From CBDCTM01 sp965222005 (lineage in GTDB: Bacteria > Bacteroidota > Bacteroidia > Chitinophagales > Saprospiraceae), in NCBI GenBank assembly GCA_965222005.1, contig OZ244935.1, forward strand, positions 1,364,001 through 1,428,000: a stretch of DNA of 64,000 nt. Reading direction: 5' to 3'. The notes below the pieces were generated by a model. It worked only from the letters and a program-made list of their open reading frames with translations, was not told the DNA's origin and did no database searches. The first letter of the stretch is position 1. Every line of letters starts with the position of its first letter. Positions 26,251 through 33,981 of this stretch are shown piece after piece. The position numbers and the translations under genes are program-made.

Positions 26251-27258
26251 ATGCTCAAAATTGACATGCATACCCACATCATCCCGGAAAAGCTACCCCG
26301 CTTTGCCGAAAAGTTTGGTTATGGTGATTTCATTTACCTCGAACATCATCGGCCGGGCTTTGCCAATATGATGAAAGGCGATCGGTTTTTCAGAGAAATT
26401 GAAGCCAATTGCTGGGATGCCGAATTGCGCATAGAGGAATACCGAACCCACCGCACACAGGTACAGGTAGTTTGTACCATACCCGTCATGTTTTCCTATT
26501 GGGCCAAACCCGCGGATACTCACGAACTGGCCCGCTTCCTCAACGATGGGCTCGCCGAGCTGGTAAGCAACTATCCCCGCCAATACATTGGGCTGGGCAC
26601 CTTGCCCATGCAGCATGCCGCGCTGGCTATTCAGGAGCTGGAGCGCTGCAAAGAAATCGGGCTGGTAGGCGTACAAATCGGCTCCAATATCAACGACCTC
26701 AATCTCAATGAGCCTCAATTTTTCCCGATCTTCGAAGCTATGCAAGAACTCGGAATGGCACTCTTTGTTCATCCCTGGAATATGATGGGCTTTCACCAGA
26801 TGGAGCGTTACTGGTTGCCCTGGCTGGTAGGGATGCCCGCCGAAACTTCACGCGCCATCTGCTCGATGATCTTTGGGGGCGTATTCGAACGGCTACCCAA
26901 ATTGCGTTGCAACTTTGCCCATGCAGGTGGGGCCTTCCTGCCTACCATTGGTCGTGTACAGCATGGCTTCAATTGCAGGCCCGATCTGGTGGCCATCGAC
27001 AATCCGGTGGCGCCGCGCGAATATCTGGGCCGCTTCTGGGTGGATTGCATTACCCATGATCCAGTGATGTTGAAGTATATGTTGGATACTGCAGGTGAGG
27101 ATAAAGTTACACTCGGCTCGGATTATCCCTTCCCTTTGGGCGACTTGGAAATAGGCGCTTTCATCGAGCAAATGAACCTGTCACAACAAACCGTTGCAAA
27201 CATTTTCAGCCACAACACCTTGGAATGGCTGGCGTTGGATAAAGCACAATTTGAATAA
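26251..27258 (+). CDS. 2-amino-3-carboxymuconate-6-semialdehyde decarboxylase (ACMSD)
   Basis: ACMSD decarboxylates 2-amino-3-carboxymuconate semialdehyde in kynurenine/tryptophan degradation, steering carbon away from quinolinate. The 335-residue protein is very close to the animal and Pseudomonas enzymes: KIDMHTHIIPEKLPR with the HxH zinc motif, NCWDAELRI, VCTIPVMFSYWAKPADT, GLGTLPMQHAALAIQELERC, LFVHPWNMMG, YWLPWLVGMPAETSRAICSM, NFAHAGGAFLPTIGR and LGSDYPFPLGDLE with the catalytic Asp. The start at ATG 26251 is set by the promoter and by the family N-terminus. No other kynurenine-pathway enzyme is adjacent. Confidence 0.93.
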   Translation: MLKIDMHTHIIPEKLPRFAEKFGYGDFIYLEHHRPGFANMMKGDRFFREIEANCWDAELRIEEYRTHRTQVQVVCTIPVMFSYWAKPADTHELARFLNDGLAELVSNYPRQYIGLGTLPMQHAALAIQELERCKEIGLVGVQIGSNINDLNLNEPQFFPIFEAMQELGMALFVHPWNMMGFHQMERYWLPWLVGMPAETSRAICSMIFGGVFERLPKLRCNFAHAGGAFLPTIGRVQHGFNCRPDLVAIDNPVAPREYLGRFWVDCITHDPVMLKYMLDTAGEDKVTLGSDYPFPLGDLEIGAFIEQMNLSQQTVANIFSHNTLEWLALDKAQFE

Positions 27259-27345
27259 TTTTATGAAACGAGCATGAGCTTATTTAATCATAAACTCACC
27301 CAAGGACATGATTTAAAAAACTCATGCGAGAGCGACGCGCTTACC

Positions 27346-27386
27346 TATGTGCAGTCCCGAAAGCCTTCGGGAATCTGCATATTTTT
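27346..27386 (+). terminator. Hairpin with T-run between ACMSD and trhO
   Basis: CCCGAA (27356-27361) and TTCGGG (27366-27371) pair around AGCC, the stem extends through GCAG/CTGC with a mismatch, and TTTTT follows at 27382-27386. It fits an intrinsic terminator for ACMSD, or an attenuator in the trhO leader, since it ends 23 bp before that gene. Confidence 0.65.
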
Positions 27387-27409
27387 AAACGCAGAAAAAT
27401 TTTAAACAA

Positions 27410-28462
27410 ATGAAAAAGCGACTGTATAACCGAATCAACAGCGAACTGCTAAAAAAACAAATGGAGGCGAGTGAAGAGGCTCGCACTACGCTCTCTTTTT
27501 ATCAATATGCACACATTGCTAACCCGCCACTCTTTCGCGACCATTTTTATGAGCTGCTCGATGGGCTGGGTGTTTTGGGCCGCATTTACGTTGCCACCGA
27601 AGGGGTGAACGCACAAATATCCGTTCCCGAAGCAAATTTTGAACAATTCAAACAGAGCCTTCAATCCATTGACTTTTTGAAGGGCATCCGCCTCAATATT
27701 GCCATCGAAGACAACGGCAAGTCCTTTTACAAGCTCAAAATAAAAGTGCGCCGCAAAATTGTGGCGGATGGGTTGGATGACGGCAGCTTTGATGTAACCA
27801 ATAAGGGCCGACATTTATCAGCCAAAGCATTCAATGAACTTGCGGACCAGGCAGATACGATCATAGTGGACATGCGCAACCATTATGAAAGCGAGGTTGG
27901 CCATTTCGAAAAAGCCATCTGCCCCGATGTGGAGACCTTCCGGGAAGCATTGCCTTTGGTTGAACAAATGCTTGTGGCCGATAAAGACAAGGACATAGTG
28001 CTGTATTGTACCGGAGGCATTCGCTGCGAAAAGGCCAGTGCCTATTATAAGTCAAAGGGGTTTAAAAAAGTACATCAGCTGGATGGTGGCATCATCGAAT
28101 ACAAGAGACAAGTGGAGCGACAGGCTTTGCCGAATAAATTTGTAGGCAAAAATTTTGTTTTTGACGAACGCATGGGTGAGCGCATCAGCGAGGAGATCAT
28201 TGCGCGCTGCCATCAGTGTGGGCAGCCTTGCGATGTGCATGTCAATTGTGCCAACACCGCCTGCCATATCCTCTTCATCCAATGCGACAGCTGCGCGACC
28301 CGTTATCAAAATTGCTGCTCCCAGAAGTGTGCGGACTTTGTCTGGCTACCGGAAGAAGAACAAAAGGCGCTACGTGGCAAAGTAGAATTCAACGGCACCA
28401 AGTTTGGAAAAGGGCGTTACAAAGCACATCGCATCGATGAAGGCTTATTAAAAAAAGGATAA
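27410..28462 (+). CDS. trhO: tRNA uridine(34) hydroxylase TrhO (rhodanese-like)
   Basis: TrhO (YceA) hydroxylates wobble uridine in tRNA to 5-hydroxyuridine with oxygen. The 350-residue protein has an N-terminal UPF0176 domain (LDGLGVLGRIYVATEGVNAQ), a rhodanese domain with IIVDMRNHYESEVGHFEKA and the active-site Cys loop CTGGIRCEKAS (about 199-209), and a C-terminal Cys-rich segment (ARCHQCGQPCDVHVNCANTA, then CDSC and CCSQKCADF) of the kind seen in longer homologues, which may bind zinc. It follows ACMSD by 151 bp, with a hairpin between. Confidence 0.92.
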   Translation: MKKRLYNRINSELLKKQMEASEEARTTLSFYQYAHIANPPLFRDHFYELLDGLGVLGRIYVATEGVNAQISVPEANFEQFKQSLQSIDFLKGIRLNIAIEDNGKSFYKLKIKVRRKIVADGLDDGSFDVTNKGRHLSAKAFNELADQADTIIVDMRNHYESEVGHFEKAICPDVETFREALPLVEQMLVADKDKDIVLYCTGGIRCEKASAYYKSKGFKKVHQLDGGIIEYKRQVERQALPNKFVGKNFVFDERMGERISEEIIARCHQCGQPCDVHVNCANTACHILFIQCDSCATRYQNCCSQKCADFVWLPEEEQKALRGKVEFNGTKFGKGRYKAHRIDEGLLKKG

Positions 28463-28480
28463 CGCTGTAAAAAAAAGCGA

Positions 28481-29317
28481 ATGGTACAACTGAAATGGAC
28501 AAGCCTCCTTTTACTTTGGATACTCAGTGCCGCCAGCTGTGTGGATCAAGCTGCATCCCATAGCTCACATACCCTGCGAAGGGTTGATCCGCCAGACAAC
28601 AACGTACTACAAACCTCCTCCAAATTGGACAACATGCACATCGATACCAGCATCAGCCTCGATTATTTGATGGGGAAGTTCAATCCGGCCGAACATGTTG
28701 ACTTTGTGAAAATTGAGCTGCGGTATGCTGACCGGCCCGGCATGTACCTGCGAAAAGAAGCCTATCAGGCCTTTCGCCAGATGTATGAAGCAGCCAAAGC
28801 TGCTGGTGTCCGTTTACAGATTCGGTCGGCTACGCGCAATTTCTATCGTCAGAAGACGATTTGGGAGGCAAAATGGAAAGGCCAGCGCCGTCTGGAAGGT
28901 GGCGAAGATGCCTCCAAAGCCTATCCCGCGCCCCGTCAACGTGCCTTGCGGATTCTCAACTGGAGCTCCATGCCCGGCACTTCCCGGCACCATTGGGGTA
29001 CCGATATTGACCTCAATAATTTCACGAATGCTTATTTTGAAAAGGGCAAAGGGCTGAAAGAATATGAGTGGCTTAGCGAGCATGCTGCAAGCTTTGGCTT
29101 TTGTCAGCCCTACACAGCGAAAGGCCCTGCCCGACCCGATGGATACAATGAAGAAAAGTGGCACTGGTCGTACATTCCGCTTTCGCAAGCACTCACCCAG
29201 CAAGCCTCCTTGCGATTGAAGGATGACATGATACGGGGCTTTGCCGGAGCAGAAGTAGCTGCCGAATTGGAGGTAGTGAAAAAGTATGTGCTGGGAATTA
29301 ATGCGGCTTGCCTGTAG
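28481..29317 (+). CDS. M15-family D-Ala-D-Ala carboxypeptidase lipoprotein
   Basis: This 278-residue protein begins with a lipoprotein signal (LLLWILSAASC, Cys at 20), so it is envelope-anchored. The catalytic domain is the VanY type (M15B): SATRNFYRQKTIWEAKW, then the zinc motif SRHHWGTDIDLNN and the second motif EKWHWSYIPLS. It trims the last D-Ala of peptidoglycan stem peptides. It follows trhO by 18 bp and so may be co-transcribed, although the functions are unrelated. Confidence 0.9.
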   Translation: MVQLKWTSLLLLWILSAASCVDQAASHSSHTLRRVDPPDNNVLQTSSKLDNMHIDTSISLDYLMGKFNPAEHVDFVKIELRYADRPGMYLRKEAYQAFRQMYEAAKAAGVRLQIRSATRNFYRQKTIWEAKWKGQRRLEGGEDASKAYPAPRQRALRILNWSSMPGTSRHHWGTDIDLNNFTNAYFEKGKGLKEYEWLSEHAASFGFCQPYTAKGPARPDGYNEEKWHWSYIPLSQALTQQASLRLKDDMIRGFAGAEVAAELEVVKKYVLGINAACL

Positions 29318-29369
29318 TAATAGATACGGGACTAATCGGTAAGGGTTTTCGTTTCAAAATGGAAAGGCT

Positions 29370-29377
29370 TACTTTTG
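29370..29377 (+). promoter_or_regulatory. -7 promoter element for the redoxin gene
   Basis: TACTTTTG matches TAnnTTTG and lies 44 bp before ATG 29422. No convincing TTG was found at the -33 distance. Confidence 0.45.
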
Positions 29378-29421
29378 CAGCAATAGTTGAAATAACGTCT
29401 AATCAAAACCCCCCACAAATT

Positions 29422-29982
29422 ATGGCTCTTACTGAATCTACTATGCTTCCCCTCGGCACCCAGGCCCCCGCTTTCAAATTGCCGGATACGGTTTCCGGGC
29501 GCAACAAAACCTTCGCGGGCATTAAAGGCGAAATGGCTACCGTAGTGATGTTTATCTGCAACCACTGCCCCTATGTCATCCATGTCAATAAAGGTATTGT
29601 CCAGCTGGCAAAAGACTATAAGCCGATGGGGGTAGGTTTTGTGGCGATTAGCTCGAATGACGTCAAAAGCTACCCGGCCGATTCGCCAGCTAAAATGAAG
29701 CAAAAGGCCAAAAAACTGGGCTATCCCTTCCCGTATCTCTATGATGAAACCCAGGAAGTGGCTCGTGCTTATGATGCTGCCTGTACGCCCGATTTTTATG
29801 TATTCGACAAGGACATGCGGCTGGTTTATAGAGGGCAAATGGATGGATCTCGGCCCGGTTCTGATACACCCGTCACGGGCGAAGACTTGCGCGCCGCTCT
29901 GGATGCAGTGCTTGTCAATCGGCCTGTAAACCCCAAGCAACGGCCTAGCGCGGGTTGTAATATTAAGTGGAAGAAGAGCTAA
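29422..29982 (+). CDS. Thioredoxin-fold redoxin (AhpC/TSA-like)
   Basis: The start at ATG 29422 gives 186 residues; a -7 element (TACTTTTG, 29370-29377) lies inside the longer frame that begins at 29308, so that start is unlikely. The protein has the redoxin layout: LPLGTQAPAFKLPD, then active-site CNHCPYV (a CxxC with Cys two residues before His-Cys), FVAISSNDVKSYPADSP, PYLYDETQEVARAY and the cis-Pro region ACTPDFYVFD. The CNHCPY form is seen in 'thioredoxin family' proteins next to peroxiredoxins. No signal peptide, so probably cytoplasmic. The partner is unknown. Confidence 0.85.
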   Translation: MALTESTMLPLGTQAPAFKLPDTVSGRNKTFAGIKGEMATVVMFICNHCPYVIHVNKGIVQLAKDYKPMGVGFVAISSNDVKSYPADSPAKMKQKAKKLGYPFPYLYDETQEVARAYDAACTPDFYVFDKDMRLVYRGQMDGSRPGSDTPVTGEDLRAALDAVLVNRPVNPKQRPSAGCNIKWKKS

Positions 29983-30054
29983 ACAATCCTTAAAAACAGG
30001 TGAAAAGCCGCTTTGGCATAGCGTTAGTTGGATGTATTATCTAAAATACCAGAC

Positions 30055-31137
30055 ATGAGACACCAAATCCTGTGTACATTATTGTTATTTGCCGTGCAAG
30101 CTTATGCCCAGCAAGATTATTCCTACGTTACTGACCGGATATTTGCTGATCCTTCCGATTTGATCGGCTACAACTTTTTACCCAATTTTATGGAAATCCC
30201 CGATGAGGTAGAGGAAGAGCTCTCCCCCGGCGATTATTCCTTTGGGGTTAGCCACAATAACCTCTACGTAGCCGGCGAAGAGATTGCAGGTGTATATAGC
30301 ATCAACAATATCAACCCTACAGAATATGGGTACAAACTACTGTTGATGAATGCTCGAAATCCAATGCTGCAAGGCCATCTCAAAGTTATCCTTACGCCAC
30401 AGGCACAGGTGGAAGCAATCGTGTTTAAGCGTTCCAACAATGACCAGGAGATGATCTTTTTTCTGCCGGGACAAAACGAACAGCAACGCCAAAGAGAAGC
30501 AGATTACTTTACCGATCGCTGGGAATTGCCCATCGAAAGTGCTGATAGCTTGTGGGGCAAAACCATCACTCCTTTCCTGCGCATCCACACCGACGAGCGC
30601 GACGAGCAGGAGAGACTCCACGCCAGCGACAGTACTACCATCTCCTTTGTGGAAACTATTGAGATCATCGAAAAAATAAAGAAGAAAAAGAAGAGAAAAT
30701 CAAAAAAGAAGAACGATAAAGAAGAAATAGAAATAGACGAAGCAGAGGAGTCGAGCAATGCTAAAGTATCTGAAGAGGAAGTGGAAGAAATGCGCGAAGA
30801 AGCATTGGCCGCAACGCCACCCGACAGCCTGGCTTTGGTAGCTGCTGACAGCCTTGAACAAGGTGTGAAAAAGAAGATCAAAATCGTGAAAAAGTATTTC
30901 GTCAATATCCGTTCCATGCTTACCTATCAGGATGGCAGCACGGAGGATAAAACCTGGAGCCTTCCGGTCAAAAAAATTGTGGAACGCGAAGACGAGAGCG
31001 CCGGCCCCGGGGAAGAAAGATATCAGCTCGAAATACAGTCTGATAAAGGCGATCCCGTCTATCTGTACCTCACCTCTGAGCGTACGGTCAGCTCGGTGGA
31101 AGCCATCGGTAAGCGGTTCTTGATGCAGGGGCATTAA
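30055..31137 (+). CDS. Secreted protein of unknown function with Lys/Glu-rich linker
   Basis: The start at ATG 30055 gives 360 residues and a signal peptide (MRHQILCTLLLFAVQAYAQQ). A short N-terminal beta-rich domain (about 25-170) is followed by a linker near 205-245 that is first very Lys-rich (EKIKKKKKRKSKKKNDKEE) and then very acidic. A second domain of about 75 residues ends the protein (YFVNIRSMLTYQDGSTEDKT and YQLEIQSDKGDPVYLYLTSE). I recognise no family. It has no lipobox and no T9SS sorting tail. The nearest upstream gene is 72 bp away. Confidence 0.68.
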   Translation: MRHQILCTLLLFAVQAYAQQDYSYVTDRIFADPSDLIGYNFLPNFMEIPDEVEEELSPGDYSFGVSHNNLYVAGEEIAGVYSINNINPTEYGYKLLLMNARNPMLQGHLKVILTPQAQVEAIVFKRSNNDQEMIFFLPGQNEQQRQREADYFTDRWELPIESADSLWGKTITPFLRIHTDERDEQERLHASDSTTISFVETIEIIEKIKKKKKRKSKKKNDKEEIEIDEAEESSNAKVSEEEVEEMREEALAATPPDSLALVAADSLEQGVKKKIKIVKKYFVNIRSMLTYQDGSTEDKTWSLPVKKIVEREDESAGPGEERYQLEIQSDKGDPVYLYLTSERTVSSVEAIGKRFLMQGH

Positions 31138-31516
31138 GAAACCACAAGTTTCATCTATCCAAAGAGGCTGTTTATCAAAAGAAAAGCGAAAACCACTTAT
31201 GTTCGCCGAATTTTGAAAGATGCCGTTTATGCATTGTCACTTGTTGTATTAATGGCAACCTTGCTGATCTCAATGTCTTTATCATTGATGTAGAGCAGGG
31301 GACATCCTCTTCTGTACCTACTCATATCCTCATCGGCCCCGACCCGATGTGGGATGGCTCAGCAGGTATTAACGGCTTGAGCCAGGTAAAGCCTGTGGTG
31401 GATTCAGAGATGATAGAAAAATATTGGGCAGAAATAGCAGCTCGGCTTAATTGAAACTTCCCTGACCCATAATTTTTTTTTAGATTAGCAGTTTAGCTAT
31501 CAGAAAACAAAGACAG
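31138..31516. other. Intergenic region with an orphan open frame (possible gene remnant)
   Basis: The region has no ATG-led gene. A long stop-free stretch in one plus frame runs from about 31138 to the TGA at 31452-31454. Its last part reads like protein (FIIDVEQGTSSS, HILIGPDPMWDGSAGING, DSEMIEKYWAEIAARLN). No start codon is visible, so it may be a decayed gene or a chance frame. See the findings. Confidence 0.4.
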
Positions 31517-32626
31517 ATGAAGAAGTCTATGCTCTTTTTGTCAATGATGTCCTATTCGATGCTTTTCGCTCAAGAATATATCAGCTTGTACAATCCTTCT
31601 TTTGAAGATACTCCCCGTACCTCCCGTGAACCTAGTGGTTGGTATGATTGTGGGGAGGAAGGCGAAACGCCTCCGGATGTACATCCCAACCCTATACCAG
31701 CAAATAGCTTTGGGGTAAGCAAACGCCCGGCGCACGGAGACACTTACCTAGGCATGGTAGTGCGCGATAACGATACCTGGGAAGGGGTTAGCCAGCACTT
31801 GGAGGTTCCTTTGAAAGGAGGAGAAGAGTATTCGATGGCTGTCGAATTAGCCAGATCAGAAAATTATTTAAGCCGTAGCCGGACGACTGGCAAATTTGCT
31901 AATTACTCCAAATCCGCAGTTTTACGGATATGGGCAGGTGATGATTATTGCAGCAAACGCGAACTGCTCATCGAAACGGATAATATCGAGCATACCACCT
32001 GGGAGTGGTATGAATTGAACCTACAGCCTTCCGAGGATGCTCGCTTTTTGACTTTTGAAGCATTTTTTAAAACACCTATGCTTTCTCCGTACAATGGCAA
32101 CTTGTTGGTGGATAACTTGTCACCAATATATAGTTCCAAGCAAGAGTCTTATTTTGGGGACGATGCCAACACCTCGGGTTTACTTTCATCTTTCAACATG
32201 ACTGTTCTTGATAACTATTTCAGAAATTGGTTGGTGGAAGCACCGAAATTTGTGGAAGGAGAGGAAGTCCTTGAGCTGGCTTGGCAGCTGTTTCGGCTGG
32301 AATATTTGATGAATCGGACACCTAGTTTGAGGCAGTTTTTCAACAAAACATCACCCAATGCTTTGAAGAAACTGGATAAACTCTTACAACAAATGGAGGT
32401 CGGAGAGCTGAGTATCATTTTTAGGAAGGTTTTGGATGTGTATATGCTTAAGCATCAAAATAAGCCTGTTGATGAGGTGAATTACCAATACGTCAACGGC
32501 GTCGATGAATTGTTCATAAAGCATTTTGAAGCAATAGATTTTGAAAGCCGGCGGAGAGCGTTTTTCAACAAAAATCAGAAATTGTTGGAAGAGCTATGGG
32601 TCGAATATCAAAATCGAGAGGATTGA
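31517..32626 (+). CDS. Secreted protein with N-terminal jelly-roll-like domain
   Basis: The 369-residue protein begins with a signal peptide (MKKSMLFLSMMSYSMLFAQ). Residues about 22-205 have the pattern LYNPSFEDTP, WYDCGEEGETPPDVHPNP, AHGDTYLGMVVRDNDTWEGV and LLVDNLSPIY, typical of carbohydrate-binding-like jelly-roll domains in Bacteroidota surface proteins. In other proteins this domain is fused to OmpA. Here the C-terminal 160 residues are helical and Lys/Glu-rich instead (LFRLEYLMNRTPSLRQFF, RRAFFNKNQKLLEELWVEY) and match no family I know. It converges on the histidine kinase gene with 4 bp between. Confidence 0.65.
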   Translation: MKKSMLFLSMMSYSMLFAQEYISLYNPSFEDTPRTSREPSGWYDCGEEGETPPDVHPNPIPANSFGVSKRPAHGDTYLGMVVRDNDTWEGVSQHLEVPLKGGEEYSMAVELARSENYLSRSRTTGKFANYSKSAVLRIWAGDDYCSKRELLIETDNIEHTTWEWYELNLQPSEDARFLTFEAFFKTPMLSPYNGNLLVDNLSPIYSSKQESYFGDDANTSGLLSSFNMTVLDNYFRNWLVEAPKFVEGEEVLELAWQLFRLEYLMNRTPSLRQFFNKTSPNALKKLDKLLQQMEVGELSIIFRKVLDVYMLKHQNKPVDEVNYQYVNGVDELFIKHFEAIDFESRRRAFFNKNQKLLEELWVEYQNRED

Positions 32627-32630
32627 TGTA

Positions 32631-33965
32631 CTAAATTTTAATCACAAAGCTCGCCCCTTTCCCTTCCTTTGAAAATACCGACAAGCTTCCTTTGTGCATG
32701 TGTATAATCTGCCGACACAAACTCAACCCAATACCGCTGCCTTCCTTTTTGGTGGTGAAAAAGGGAATGAATATTTGTTCCTGAATAGCCTGGGGAATAC
32801 CCGGGCCATTATCACTAACTTGGATAATCACGGCGCCTTCATCACTTTTAAATACACCAATCGAAACTTCCGGCTGTGCCCGGCCCGATACAGCTTCAAT
32901 AGCATTTTTGATGAGGTTGATACAAACCTGCTCGAGTAAATCCTCATCGGCCTGAATATGTAATGGATGAACAGGATATTGCTTTTTCAGCTCGATCTGT
33001 TCACGAGTAAACGTGGGTTTAAAGAGTACCAGTATGCGGTCAAGTAGGGCAGTAGGCTTGATCGGCTGAAAGTTAGGAGGCGGTATTTTGGTAAGCTGTC
33101 GGTAAGTTTCTGTGAAGTGTAATAGCCCCTCGCTGCGCTTGTGGATGGCGCCGATGGCATCCCGAATGTCTTTCGATTCCTCTGGCCGGATGCCGTCGGG
33201 TCGGGCGAGCAAGTCTTTAGTGGTTTCGGCCAAAGAAACCACCGGAGCTACTGTATTCATGATTTCATGGGTGAGAATGCGAATCAGTTTTTGCCAGCTA
33301 GCCACCTCTTGCTCCTCCAGTTCAGCATGGATGTTGTGTATAGCAAACAATTGGAGTTGTGTGTCGAGCATTTTAAGCAATGTGGTACGGATGGCCAATT
33401 GCAATATTTGTCCATTCACCACAATTTTCACCAGCCGCCTTTCGCCAGGCCGAATGCTGTGTAACGCTTCCAACAGGTCAGCATTATACAAGCCGACCGA
33501 TTCAACGTTTGGAAAATAAGATTTGTGCAGCAGGCGTTGCAATGCCCGGTTCATCAGTACGGAGCGGCCATTTTCCTCAAAACAAATCAACCCGGTGTCC
33601 ACATTCTCGACGATAGCCTGAAGGTATTGAAACTGCGCTTCTTTTTGAGATCGGATATCGCGAAACTTTTCTGTAACAATATTAAATGCTCCATGTAACT
33701 TTTGAAATGAAATATCTTCTCCTTTTTTTACCGAATAAGTAGCGGCATAATCATCATATTTGATATTCAACAAAAAATTGGCGACCTCTTGATTCGTCTT
33801 ATCTACCAGTCGGAAAAGGCTGTACACCACTCCGAAAAGTACAAAAGATAAAAACACCAAAATTACTCCTGATTGCTCGCTTGCATAACTGAATACACCC
33901 AAAACCAACAGCAAAATGATAAGCGTGATGTGAATGAGGATCTTAGTTTTGAATAATTTCAACAT
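32631..33965 (-). CDS. Sensor histidine kinase, NtrY-like
   Basis: The 444-residue membrane kinase has two N-terminal membrane helices (about 10-27 and 32-50) with almost no periplasmic loop. A HAMP-like linker and a PAS domain follow (YLQAIVENVDTGLICFEENG). The H-box is RILTHEIMNTVAPVVSL, with His233 as the likely phosphorylation site. The ATPase domain has NLIKNAIEAV (N box), VSDNGPGIP (G1) and FFTTKKEGSGIGLSLCRQI (F/G2). It lies 16 bp downstream of the sigma-54 activator gene on the same strand and probably phosphorylates it. With such a short loop it may sense the membrane or a partner protein. Confidence 0.93.
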   Translation of the reverse strand: MLKLFKTKILIHITLIILLLVLGVFSYASEQSGVILVFLSFVLFGVVYSLFRLVDKTNQEVANFLLNIKYDDYAATYSVKKGEDISFQKLHGAFNIVTEKFRDIRSQKEAQFQYLQAIVENVDTGLICFEENGRSVLMNRALQRLLHKSYFPNVESVGLYNADLLEALHSIRPGERRLVKIVVNGQILQLAIRTTLLKMLDTQLQLFAIHNIHAELEEQEVASWQKLIRILTHEIMNTVAPVVSLAETTKDLLARPDGIRPEESKDIRDAIGAIHKRSEGLLHFTETYRQLTKIPPPNFQPIKPTALLDRILVLFKPTFTREQIELKKQYPVHPLHIQADEDLLEQVCINLIKNAIEAVSGRAQPEVSIGVFKSDEGAVIIQVSDNGPGIPQAIQEQIFIPFFTTKKEGSGIGLSLCRQIIHMHKGSLSVFSKEGKGASFVIKI

Positions 33966-33981
33966 CTATGATACTTTGTGG

